DNA of 64,000 bases from NCBI GenBank assembly GCA_025093555.1, contig JAIWNF010000055.1, forward strand, positions 124,001-188,000, written 5' to 3'. Positions within the stretch are counted from its first letter, which is position 1; every line of letters starts with the position of its first letter. The notes beneath the pieces were generated by a model, which saw only the letters and a list, made by a program, of their open reading frames with translations, did not search any database and was not told the origin of the DNA. The position numbers and the translations under genes are program-made. The stretch is from Circinella umbellata (lineage: Eukaryota; Mucoromycota; Mucoromycetes; Mucorales; Lichtheimiaceae). This document shows positions 22,078-36,500 of the stretch, piece by piece.

Positions 22078-25000
22078 ATGACAACACGATATGAATTTGG
22101 TAGTGGCAATAGAAGAGGTGGTCGACCCGGTCGTGGTGGTCGTTTAGGATCTACCCATGCCAATACATCACTACAACGTTATGGTTTACCTTCTTCAGGA
22201 ACAGACAACACTTCTAGCAATGTAGATCAACGTTTTTTTGAAAATAAACAACTTGATGAATTAGAAGAACGATTTGGCTTTGAACGTTATAATAGTGGTC
22301 CTGAACGACTTGGCTGGCTTATTAATATGCATGCGGTAAACTTTACTTTTTTTTTTTCCTTGCCGAATGAATTTCAATAAAAAGACTAAACGATTTATAT
22401 ACTTACATGTATATAGACACTTGTACCTGATCCAGAATGGGCTACTGGTCGTGCTGGTGTCAATTACTATTTTCTTGATGAAAATGGGGAAACTTTTAAA
22501 GTGACTTTGCTTCATAGTCCTTATTTCTATATTGGTTGCAAGGTAATATATATATATATCTATATATATGTATACAGTATTACCGTGGATAAAAAACATA
22601 AAGAAGAGAATAAAGGAACTCATATATTTTATATAGCCCGGAACAGAAGGTGAAGTAGAAGAATATTTACGACGACGATTTGAAAATACAATTGAAAGAG
22701 TAAAACGTGTACAAAGGGAAGATTTAAAACAGGTACCACTACTACTACTATTTTTAATATAGTTATTGGAAGAAATGTATAACTAACATAAAAAAAAATA
22801 GCCAAACCATCTTATTGGACGAAAACGTGTATTGATTCAATTATTCTTTCGTAACGTATCTGATCTATTATCTGTTCGAAAAATATTATTACCAGCTGCA
22901 CAAAAAAATCGAGAGAAGATTGATGCTGTCGATGCTTATGCTGAAGTTGTCAGGTAAACAATTTAAATTCCAAGAATAGAGCAGGGATTGTGTAACGAAA
23001 TGAAGAAACTAATATTTTGTTATGATTATCAGTGAAACAAATAAAATACGTTATGATCCTAGTTCATCTTCTGGGTTAGCATCTATGTCATCAAGGAAAA
23101 ACTACAATGAGGCCATTGACAATATTATTGATATACGTGAATACGATGTTCCATATTATGTACGCGTTGCTATTGATATAAGTAAGTTTCAATTCTTATT
23201 TGGTTTTTTTCAAGGTTATCATTTACCAAATATAAAAACTATCATATAGATATTCGCGTCGGTATGTGGTATACAGCAAAAGCATTACCGGATGAAACTG
23301 TCGTTCTTAATAAAAGAGAAGATCTTGTTCAACGTCCTGATCCTGTTACTATGGCATTTGATATCGAAACTACTAAATCACCACTCAAATTTCCGGATTC
23401 AACCGTTGATTCTATTATGATGATTTCATATATGATTGATGGCATTGTAAGAAATTATAAGCAGTCAGCGAAAAGATAAGGCATGAAGGAAAGAGGGTCT
23501 TATTAAAGAGTACATATATATTTTTTAGGGTTATCTTATCACTAATCGTGAAATTGTAAGTGAAGATATTGCAGATTTTCATTATACACCTAAACCTGAA
23601 TATCAAGGTGAATTTACTATTTTCAATGAAGCAAATGAGGTAAATTGTTTTCTGTTTTTTATAACCAATCAAGAGGTAAAGAGATATAAATTTGTTCAAA
23701 CATATTGTTATTATGTAATAGCATGATGTTATTCGACGATTTTTTGATCATATTCATGATGCAAGGCCTACTATTTATGTAACCTATAACGGTGACTTTT
23801 TCGATTGGCCTTTTATTGAAGCTCGTGCTAAAGTAAACGGGATGGATATGTATGAAGTAAGTAAATTTACAATTGGAAGATAGACACACATTCAAATTCC
23901 ATTTTACTTATGATTATTGTTATCACCACAATAAAGGAAATTGGTGTATATAAAGATGAAGAAGATGAATATAAATGTAAACATGCTTCACATATGGATG
24001 CCTTTCGATGGGTAAAACGTGATTCTTATTTACCACAAGGTAGTCAAGGTCTTAAAGCTGTTACAACTGCAAAACTTGGTTATAATCCTATGGAATTAGA
24101 TCCGGAAGACATGACAAGGTAATAAAATAGATGAATCAAAATGGATAACAAATAAATAGACCGCTATGAATTGGAAGTAAAGTATACTCATATTCATTAT
24201 CTCCGCATAGATTTGCTTCCGAACAACCACAAACACTTGCACAGTACTCAGTTTCCGATGCCGTAGCAACTTATTATCTTTATATGAAATACGTTCATCC
24301 TTTTATTTTTTCACTTTGTAATATTATTCCATTGGTACCCGATGAGGTGTTACGTAAAGGTACTGGTACACTTTGTGAACTTTTACTGATGGTATGTACA
24401 TATATAAAAATTATATTACTTAGTTTATATGGAAAAAGGGGATCCATTCTTGATTAAAAAACGATGATAAGCTAAAGATGAATTGTTTGCCCCCCCCTTT
24501 TTTTTCCTTTTCTTTCTAGGTCGAAGCATATAACGTGAATGTCATTATACCCAATAAACATGTTGAAGAACATAATAAAATGTTTGAAGGACATTTACTA
24601 GAAAGTGAAACATATGTTGGTGGTCACGTTGAAGCACTAGAAGCTGGTGTTTTCCGTAGTGATATCGATACACACTTTAAAGTTGATCCATTAGCAGCGC
24701 AACAGGTATGATTATTTTTTAAATACACTATTGTTCCCTTAATGAAGACTATTGTATTATTTTACTAATCAATTGTATTATGATTATCACTAAAAAACAA
24801 TAGCTTATTGATCAACTTGATTCAGCACTTAAATTTACACTTCAAGTGGAAGAAAAACAAAAATTGGAAAATGTTGCCAATTATCAAGAAGTATATGACG
24901 ATATTAAAAAACGATTAGAAGATATTCGTGACAATCCAATTCGACATGAATCACCTCTTATTTACCATTTGGATGTTGCTGCAATGTATCCTAATATTAT

Positions 25001-28000
25001 TTTAACCAATCGTTTACAGCCTGATGCCATGATTGATGAATCTATGTGTGCTACCTGTGAATTCAATTTACCCGATAAAACCTGTGATCGACGTATGACA
25101 TGGTCTTGGCGTGGTGAATATTATCCAGCGAAACGAAACGAATATCTTATGATTCGTAATCAATTAAGTACAGAAACGTTTCCACCGAAACGTCCAAGTG
25201 ATCCACCACGACCTTGGCATGCATTAACCGAAAGTGAACAAAGTACTTTAGTAAAGAAACGTTTGACAGATTATTCTAAAAAAGTATACAAGAAGGCGCG
25301 TGAAACCAAGACATTTGAACGAGAAGATATTATTTGTCAACGTGAAAATCCCTTTTACGTCGAAACTGTCAAAGCTTTTCGTGATCGTCGATATGAATAC
25401 AAAGGACTTCATAAAAAATGGAAAGGAAATTTGGACAGTGCACAATCTGGAGGATCATTGAAAGAAATGGATGAAGCGAAAAAGATGATTGTTTTGTATG
25501 ATTCACTTCAATTGGCTCACAAGTGTATTCTTAATTCTTTTTATGGTTATGTTATGCGTAAAGGTGCTCGTTGGCATTCTCTTGAAATGGCTGGTATCGT
25601 GTGTTTAACTGGTGCTCGCATCATTCAAATGGCTCGTCAACTAGTAGAACGAATTGGTCGTCCCTTAGAATTGGATACGGATGGTATTTGGTGTATTTTA
25701 CCAGGAAGTTTTCCAGAGTCATTTGCTTTTACTCTTAAAAATGGTAAAAAATGCAAGATTGATTATCCATGTACTATGTTGAACCATCTTGTTCATGACA
25801 AGTTTACCAATCATCAATATCAAAGTTTGGTGAATGAAAACAGCCTGGAGTACGAGGTGACCAGTGAAAACAGTATCTTTTTTGAAATTGATGGTCCTTA
25901 TCGCGCCATGATTTTACCCGCATCCACGGTCGAAGACAAGCTGTTAAAGAAACGATATGCTGTATTCAATGACGATGGATCCCTTGCAGAACTTAAAGGT
26001 TTCGAAGTCAAACGACGTGGTGAATTAAAACTGATCAAGGATTTCCAATCTGAAATTTTCAAGGTGTTTTTGGAAGGGACGTCATTGGAAACATGTTATG
26101 ATGCTGTTGCGCAAGTGGCAAATCAATGGTTGGATATCTTGTACAGTAAAGCAGTAAATCTTCATGACGACGAATTGTTTGAATTGATTTCCGAAAACAG
26201 AAGCATGTCTAAAACATTAGAAGATTATGGCTCGCAAAAGTCAACATCGATTAGTACGGCCAAACGTCTAGCTGAATTCTTGGGTGATGAGATGGTGAAG
26301 GATAAAGGTCTTGCATGTAAATTTATTATTTCGGCACAACCTTATGGTGTTCCTGTTTCTGAACGTGCTGTACCGGTGACAATTTTTTCTGCCGAACCTG
26401 ATATCAAGAGACATTATCTTCGTAAATGGCTCAAGGATAATTCATTGACAAGCTTTGATATCCGTGATATTTTGGATTGGCAATATTATTTGGAACGATT
26501 TGCTTCGGTGATTCAAAAATTGATTACAATTCCTGCAGCTATGCAGAAAGTAACTAATCCAATTCCTCGCGTACCTCACCCAGATTGGCTTCATAAACGA
26601 ATCGCTGACAAGGATGACAAGTTTAAACAACACAAGATTACAGATATGTTTACAAGAACCGAAAAACCTCGGCCGTTGACTGGAGAAAAAGATGTAGAAA
26701 TGCAAGACATTGAAGAGTTAGATGTTGGTAATGGACAAAACAATAGCAATGGATTATTTGGACCTCGTGTATCACGAGTTAACAAACGGAAAAAACCCTC
26801 GGAAGCAACAACAGCATCCAACGAAGGAGATGATAAACTTGCAGAAGAAGATTTACCTGAAAATATGCCAGATATGTATACTGATTATCAAGGCTTCCTT
26901 CAATTTCAAAAAAGAAAATGGAAACGACAACGCCTTTTACGTGCAAAGAATCGAGAAGCCTATGGATCATCTCAAGCACCTGCAAAACAAGGTGGTGTAG
27001 GTGGTTATTTTAGACGGCAAACTGGATCTTTGGTCAGCAGTACTTGGGAACTGATACAAATTGTCGAGACTGATACGCCTGGTGAATTTAAAATGTGGGC
27101 CACCGTACAAGGCCAATTAATTACCATTCGAATGCATGTACCACGTATATTCTATTTAAACAGTCGTGAAGAACAACCTCAAGCTCTTGCAAAGTATGGA
27201 CCTACCTGTCAAATTGCCAAATGTGTACGAACTTTACCACGATCACGTCCTTGTCAACATTTATTTGAAATTGTCATGTCCGAACAAGATTTTCAAAAAG
27301 AAACTGGCAAAATTGCAAGTATTTTCAATGATCCTGCTACGGAAGGTGCCTACGAGACTCAATTACCATTAATTCTACGGTCACTTTTGATATTGGGTAA
27401 TCAATGCGAACTTCGAAAAGAACTGATAAATACTAGTCGAATAGAAGATCGGTTTAATGTACTGGATCTTACACCTAATCTTGCTCAATCGGCCAAGTAC
27501 TTTTCTTCTGCCAATGATTTCCAATATGTTTATCTCCATCATACCATTGTTGATAATCGACACTTATATGTTCTTATGGGTGCTTCCCTGGTCAAGTCTC
27601 ATTGTTTCGTTGTTGGTGTACCTGAAAATAGTAAACAAATGCCAAATGTACGACGCGTATATGCTGAATACTACAATGTGTTAATCAGGAACAAACCAGA
27701 GAGTGCAAGCACTACAGTAGAAATGAAGAGCAGTTTGGAATTTGAAACAACCTATTGTAATCGAGAAAAAGATGCACTACGAAATATTAACAAAGTCCTA
27801 ACACACTATCAAGATAGTAAACGTGGTATCAAGACTATGCTTGTTGTACGTTCACCACGTAAAGTATCAACATTGGCACAGCATGCACGATTAATCAATG
27901 AATTTCCGTACATGGAATACCCACCTTCTGCAAAGATTGAGTCGTCATTACAAGCTTTGAGCTGGTTACAAACGGCGGTGAAACGTACCTTAAGTAGTTA

Positions 28001-29771
28001 TCTGAACTTGGGAAAATGGATTGATTTACGTGTAGGACAAGCACGTTATGCCAATGTACCACTTTGTAATATACCCGACGATCCACATATATTTATTGCT
28101 GACGTTTTATTTGCACGACGCTTAGCCAAAAGTGATATGTTATTATGGTGGTCTTCTGGAGGTAAACCTGATCTGGGAGGTCGTGAAGATGATGATAATA
28201 CGACCGAGGAACCAGATTGGCCTGAAATTTCAAACCCTGCCGCTTATCACAATGTGTGTATTGAAATTGACTTGATGCGTTTATGTTTGAATACTTTGAT
28301 GGAATCTCAATTGATTAATGAATTGGAAGGAACATCGGGTGCGACTGGTTTTGATAGTACTGCACATACATTGGATGAATACAACAATGGATTAGTCAAT
28401 AATACTGCTACCTATGGTGATGGTATGATTTCTTCGAAAACATTCAGTGTACTCAAGATGACTGTACAACAGTGGTTTCAAGAATCTGTTGGAGAAAATA
28501 GTGAAATGGGTGATCGTATGGTGGATGTTTTGCATCGCTGGTTACAAAGTCCCAAATCAAATATGTATGATCCATCCTTATATGCTCTTGTTCATGGTTT
28601 GATGAAAAAGGTGTTTATGCAATTGATGGCAGAATGCAAACGACTAGGTACTACGGTTGTGTTTGCTAATTTCCACAAAATCATTCTTGCAACAAGTAAA
28701 GATACAATTGAAAGTGCAATGCCTTACGGTTCCTATATTTTCCGATCGATTCAAGCGAAACCTGTGTTTGAAGTACTCGATTTACATTTAGTGGATTATT
28801 GGCATTTACTTGTTTGGATGGATGAAATGAATCATGGTGGTATTGTTGCCAAACAAGACCAAAACAAGGTTGTGATGATATGGAATATAAGGTCTTATTT
28901 ACCACCTGCTGTTCAAGATACATTTCAACAAACAATCGCTCATTATATTCGTAAAGTAAATCAACTCAAAATTGCTCATCCAAAAGACATTCGACGTCAA
29001 GTGGCTGCCATGGATATTGATGATGGTGAAACAGGAAACAGTAATCAAGCAGAACAAGAAGATGATGAACGAACCAAAAACTTACGACAATTCCTTAAAG
29101 AAACATTACCTGCCAAAGTCTTAAGGTTTGTTCACGAAACAATCCATAAACAAGATCATAGTGTCGAATTCGGGTTCCCACAACTTTCTGGTTCTCACTT
29201 GAAAATGTCTAATCCTGTTCTGGAATGCGTCAAATCTATATGTGCTGTTCTAGCTCTGGATAAATCCATGGAACATGAAGTACGTGTATTGAAACGTAAT
29301 GCACTTCAATCGATTGGTGGATTGAGTGATTTTAGTGGTGAAGCACAATTCCGTAACCCATGTGAAACATACAAGTTGACCGAAGTGATATGTGCCACAT
29401 GTAACTATACTGCTGATTTCGATTTTTGTCGTGACCAAGAATTACAACCTGCAGCAGATGGATCCACTAAACTATGGTCCTGCCGAGGTTGTGGGGCACC
29501 TTATGATAAAAAGGCAATTGAACAACGTATGCTTAAACAAGTACAACGGTGGATGACCTCTTTTCAACTTCAAGACTTACAGTGTATGCGTTGTCGTGTG
29601 GTCAAAAGGGAAAATTTGATGAAGCAATGTGATCGTTGTGGAAGTGATTTCGTAGCCATTCAAAATAAGGAAGAACTTGTTAAAAAATTACGCGTATTTG
29701 CTAATATTGCACAAGAACAACATTTTATTCATCTTTCTGAAATGGTCCAGTGGACAATTCTCAGGTTGTAA
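22078..29771 (+). CDS. POL2: DNA polymerase epsilon catalytic subunit
   Basis: Twelve exons: 22078-22335, 22417-22542, 22637-22732, 22802-22953, 23033-23181, 23250-23446, 23529-23639, 23722-23856, 23937-24118, 24211-24391, 24520-24705, 24804-29771; about 2246 residues, normal for the family. The 3'-5' exonuclease is intact: FDIETTK (about residue 296), [11 protein letters not shown], and [13 protein letters not shown]. The polymerase has [36 protein letters not shown] and [22 protein letters not shown] matches the cysteines of the polymerase-domain Fe-S site. The inactive second half ends with two Cys motifs: [13 protein letters not shown]...CRGCG, then CMRC...CDRCG, for binding Dpb2 and partners. 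It copies the leading strand. Starts with Gly/Arg-rich residues. The ATG at 24846 is internal. Confidence 0.97.
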
Positions 29772-30859
29772 ATATATATATAAACATTTTATTAATAATA
29801 AATAAAAATATTCATAATAATATAAATAATCATAATAATAAAGAAACCACTTTTATCATAGTAAAAAGTACCTTAGCCAACAAAGCTTTTCTTTCCTTTT
29901 TTTTTTGTATCATTTTCTTATTTGTGTTTTTATATAATTCATAATATGAAGAAAGAAATGTATTCCAGAAACTACGATCCAATTGCAGTAGTAAATCGGA
30001 GCAATCGGTAGATACGCTGGAGCATCAATCTTTATCCATCAAGTCAAAGAAGAAATATCAATGAAAAACCAACTTCTCCATAACAGAGACTCAATAGACA
30101 GTAAAGTTAAAGAAGAAACACAATCAACTCAAACAACTCCTTTTAAGTTTTTTTTTTAGAAAATATAAGCCACAATAACACCATCTCCGAACAAACCACA
30201 AACGCGTCATCTCATCAGAACAAGAGGAATGATGACCAAAGTTAAAAAAATTTCTTTGGGAATCAAGGAAAAAATATCTTTTATTTTTTGTTTTTGTTTT
30301 TGTTTTTTTATTTTTATTATCATTTTCTTATTAAAATTGGGTGAACAGCGAGGAAGCTAGTGTAATCCGAATTGAGTTACCAAAATTGGCCTTATGCATT
30401 GCACTTCAAATCAAAACACCAGCAGGGATTTTCAATGACTCAACAACACCAAAACCTAAGTCTTCCAAAGAAAAACTATCAACGGCCATAGATGAAACTT
30501 TGTCATGGTTTTCTGGTACCCTACACCCGCTTTCGCAGGTTACCCGGCAAGAGTATTACGGCTTTCCTCGGACTTTCCCACGGGTTTATAATGAGAAAAG
30601 AAAGACAAAAGCTTTCTCGTATGTTTACCCGTAAGCATAAGCAAGCCACCTCACTGTTAAAGAAGAAAAAAAAAAAAAGAAAACCGAAGGTTTATAAAAA
30701 AAGGACCTCTTTTATAATTTTTATCTTAAAACACCGAATAATGGGAAGTGAAAAGAGTCACACCAAAGCATAGCAAAAGCTGAGTTTTTTTCTTTATTTT
30801 TAGATCCCATTTGGGGCTCAAGCTTATCTTTTTTTCTGTTACAAAATATATTAGTGGAT
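29772..30859. other. Intergenic POL2 to sirtuin
   Basis: Over 1 kb. POL2 3' end is AT-rich. A GTTTTT tandem run lies near 30285-30310. A 93-97 codon frame pair at 30341-30773 is slightly more GC-rich, but has no recognised motif and two competing frames; it is left uncalled. No RNA gene seen. Confidence 0.45.
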
Positions 30860-32471
<1,612 letters not shown>

Positions 32472-33500
32472 TGATTCCAATGTAAATAGTTTTTATCATC
32501 CCAACACACCATCTCTTCTCTTTTCTTTTTTAGAAGAAATATTTCTTATATCAGTTGTTATAGCTATTATTATTATAATTATGTATAAAAATCCAGCATC
32601 CTTTCTTTTACACATAATCACACATGTATACAAAACAATCATTCGCATCACATTATAAATAGTATCACCGTGCATCATTTGATATCATCTTTTTAAGTAT
32701 TACTTTCTATCTCCATAATATTTTGACTACATTGACTATTATCAACATTTCGATCGCGAACCTTCAGCTATAAACTGTTCTCATGGTTAGCGACTCCTTG
32801 CAACTGATAACATTTGTTGATTTCGATGCTGTTGTGCTATTTTCCGTATCTATATACTCATTTGAATATTTCAATAACTGATGTATTTTTTATACGTACA
32901 AGCCATAATGAATTCAAATATTATACACGCGATGCATATATTTTTTGATAATATAATTACTGTTATGGTTACGTTCTATTCACTTCTTCTCTACCAAGGT
33001 ATATATATAATATACGTAGCAACTAATTTCTACCCTTATGGACATCTTACTTTTTATGGTTTTTTTCACATATACACTGAACAAAATTCCAGTAGGCCTA
33101 CGTACAATTGTGTCGTGTCCCATCATCTACACACTGTCTGTACAATTACTTATATACCTTAAAGATGCTCATGAAACTAATATTAAAAGATTAATTTTCT
33201 ATCGTTTTATATGAACGATGTATATAAAGCACAAACAGAGGGAAAGGGAGGAAATCAAAGATGAAACAAAGGATTTCTCATTGAACTTGTCAAAAGTCAA
33301 ATTGGTGAATATATGGAAGGCAAACATGAAAGATAAAAGGTCTTTTGCTTTTCAAAACATACCCTTGTTTTTATATATTGTCATTTACAAGTAGAACATG
33401 GATATGAAGGACAATTTTTTTAAATAGTTATTGTCCATGGATAAATCTTGTGAAGTATGACCGGTTATAAGTTGCTGTTGGTAATTATACTGATGATATA
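32472..33500. other. Intergenic between convergent sirtuin and FAB1
   Basis: About 1 kb between two 3' ends. Only short AT-driven open frames (for example 32881-33162) with no motif. Nothing else recognised. Confidence 0.5.
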
Positions 33501-36500
33501 TTATGTATTTACCAAGGTACGAATTTCACTTGTTAATGACCATTTATCAGGAACCATTACGAAATAACGTTCCATAGCTCCTGTAAATCTTCTCCGATAT
33601 TGTCGTGGTGATACCATGGTAGCTTCTTTTTCTCCAGCACCCAAAATACCAGATCCTCTGACCCAACTTTCCAATTTTCTATCCCATGTATAAGCGTGGA
33701 AATAATCTATTTCAAAGAGTTGTGAGTTTGCTGTTCATAATGATGGTAATAATAAAAGCAGAGATAAATAAAGAGATGTTTAGCATATACATACTAACTA
33801 TACCAGCTACAAGTTCTTGTCGGTCTTCATCTACACCCACTAGTAAAGAATAATCCATTATATTACGCATGGATAAAAATAGAGTATCGTTATGAAGTGA
33901 ACTTCGAAGCTTTTTTTTTGAGTATTCTCTGATAAATAGCGGCGATTGATAAATTACTGTGTAAGATGTTTATTAGTTAAAGGTAGTATTATGTTAGTAC
34001 TATGTCAAATAAATAAATTTGATTTACATTCGACTAGGTTTTCATCAAGCAAAACTACGTCTTCATTTCCTGTAGCATGAATATGTCGATTACGTAAAGT
34101 TCCTTTCAAATTAAATATCTAAAAAGAAAAAATTACTGCTGATGTAAACTCATTATACTTTATATCATTCTTATTTTCCTCTTTTATCGTAAGAAAACAT
34201 AAATAAAAATTGACCTTTTTCACGTTACGATGATAAAACAAATTCTCCATAACAACAACATCCATCCGCATTGATTTACCATTAGAAGAGTTTATATATC
34301 CAATGGTATAAAACCCAAATATTTTTGTCAATATGGTCGGTAAGTCACGAAAGAATGCTTCATGCATATAGTGAAAATAAACAGGAGCAAATACAAGAAA
34401 TGCATTTAATTCATTTCGTGATACTAGTTTCATAAGAAATCGGTCGTCACTTGTTTTTAAAAATGCTGATTCAGATTTATCAGCAGATGAACCCCATTCT
34501 ACACAACTTGCCAATGATGCAATGTAGCTGTTTTCAATTCCACAATTACGCCGTAAAGCATCGAATTGCTCAACAAAGAATACTTTACAAAAGAATTCAG
34601 TAGGTTCAGAGCGGTATTTGTGCACCAGATGACTACCTTCATTACGTAGAAGTATTTCTTGAATATCATCCGTAATGGGTTCACTACCACTATCTGTTGA
34701 AAGTTTGAGTGAATTATCAGAAGAGTATGTGGTGGAGTTGAGTGTACTACTACCATCTTCAGTATTAGATATTACGCCATTGCCCAGGCTCTTGAGATGC
34801 TCCAAATAATCCTCGCAGCTGAGTGTGTATGCAATAATTGTGCTCGCCTTATCTTCATTGACGACTACAAATGAATCAGGAAACATATGTTCCGTTGGTA
34901 GCCTATAGTAAATAAGATAATAGACATCATTACCCAAGATGCAACAAAACGCTGCTTTTTTTTTATGGGGGACTTACTGAGGATATTCAAGAGGCAACAA
35001 ATTATCTAATGTGTTATCTATCAAAGAATTGATAGTATCCTTCATCGTTGAGCACTTTTCAGGTTGTGTCTTGAATACATCTTTACTGCCCTCATATTCT
35101 TTATTCACCTGCTCTTCACGATCTTGAATATCGGATAAAAAATCAAACAATGGAAGACTTGATACTTTATCTGCTAACATTTTGCGCAATTCTCTTTCAG
35201 GTCGTAAATAATTTTTAACGAAATCGGCATATTTCAAATCCCAATCAGTAATTTTTACATTCAAAATCCGTCGGACCCAATTAATGGTAAGTGTATCATT
35301 CGGTGCACTCGTTTCATAGACTGTCTGAAGAATTCGTAAGACTTCTTTCATTTCATTATCACTTTGTTGAGAGAATTCTTGTAATCCAGCCTTGCATGCT
35401 TTCAATTTTCTTGGATTAACGAAGCCAAAGGGGAATGTCTTGTTCCGCTCAGTAATGGATTGATAAAATTTGTTGATCTTAATACGGAGACTCTTGTGCC
35501 CTTCTTTTTTCATTTTAATATGAAATTTGCTCAATGGAGGTAGTTTTATGGGTGACACGGATACTTCAAAGAGATTAATTTGCTCATATTGAAATTGGAC
35601 CGCAAGGTCTCGATAACTAAAATATCGCACATGGTCCAGTCCAATATCGTGTGGACAAATATCGGAGCGACAATGGACTCCTTTTTGATATAGACACCCT
35701 TCGAGAAATTTTCCAAAAGAGTAGTTCCAAGTATCTTCAGACATGGGGATGATTGGTGTTGATTTTTTACATTTTCGACAATAGCTCCACATCAAAATGC
35801 TTTCAGACACTCCTGCTTGTGGACATGGAAAGCTTTCAATCACTACATTAATACGAGCATTATGATGTACATAAGATTGATAATGATCCATTCCCCTATA
35901 TTCACAGATGTTGGAGACACAAGGTTGTGTTGCATCGTGACAAAGATCATAAATATAGTTGCCTAATGTTATATCAGATGGATCACTATAATATTCGAAA
36001 AGTCTAATTTCTGGACCTCCGCACGGTATCGCTGTAGCCGTGCATACATTTGAATATAATATGATAATGTTCTGATGATACAGTATATTGAATTGATTTA
36101 AATCGTCCTGAATAAAAGCTTCCCAATGAAGCAAAAGATAATCTCGTTTTGCTACGAGCTCTTCATATACGGCATTGAACGATGATTCATGTTCACAACC
36201 AACACTCGCTCCCTCTATACTTGTTTTTGTATCTGATGTAGCTGTTACCGAGCTTCCATTTATAATTCCAGAAGCATTTGTAACTTCTTGTTGTGCAGAT
36301 GTGGTTATAGTAGGTGACGATATGGTTGACATTTTCTTTTCTGAGGTTATTGCGGCAAGCTTGTCCATCGTTTCTTTAAGGGATATAAATATATAAGGTT
36401 GGGGAAAAACAACGAATTGTGATGCTGAAATTACAGTGTCTTGATACTGTTTAATATTAAAATCTACAGAAGATGATATAAATGTTGAATTGGTTTCTTG

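Noticed and set aside
24846..29771. POL2 starting at the ATG at 24846 as a 1641-residue protein
   Set aside because: Eleven upstream exons carry the whole exonuclease domain with conserved motifs and join in frame; 24846 is an internal Met.
30341..30773. Two overlapping ~95-codon open frames before the sirtuin
   Set aside because: No motif or splice partner, and neither frame is preferred; insufficient support for a gene.
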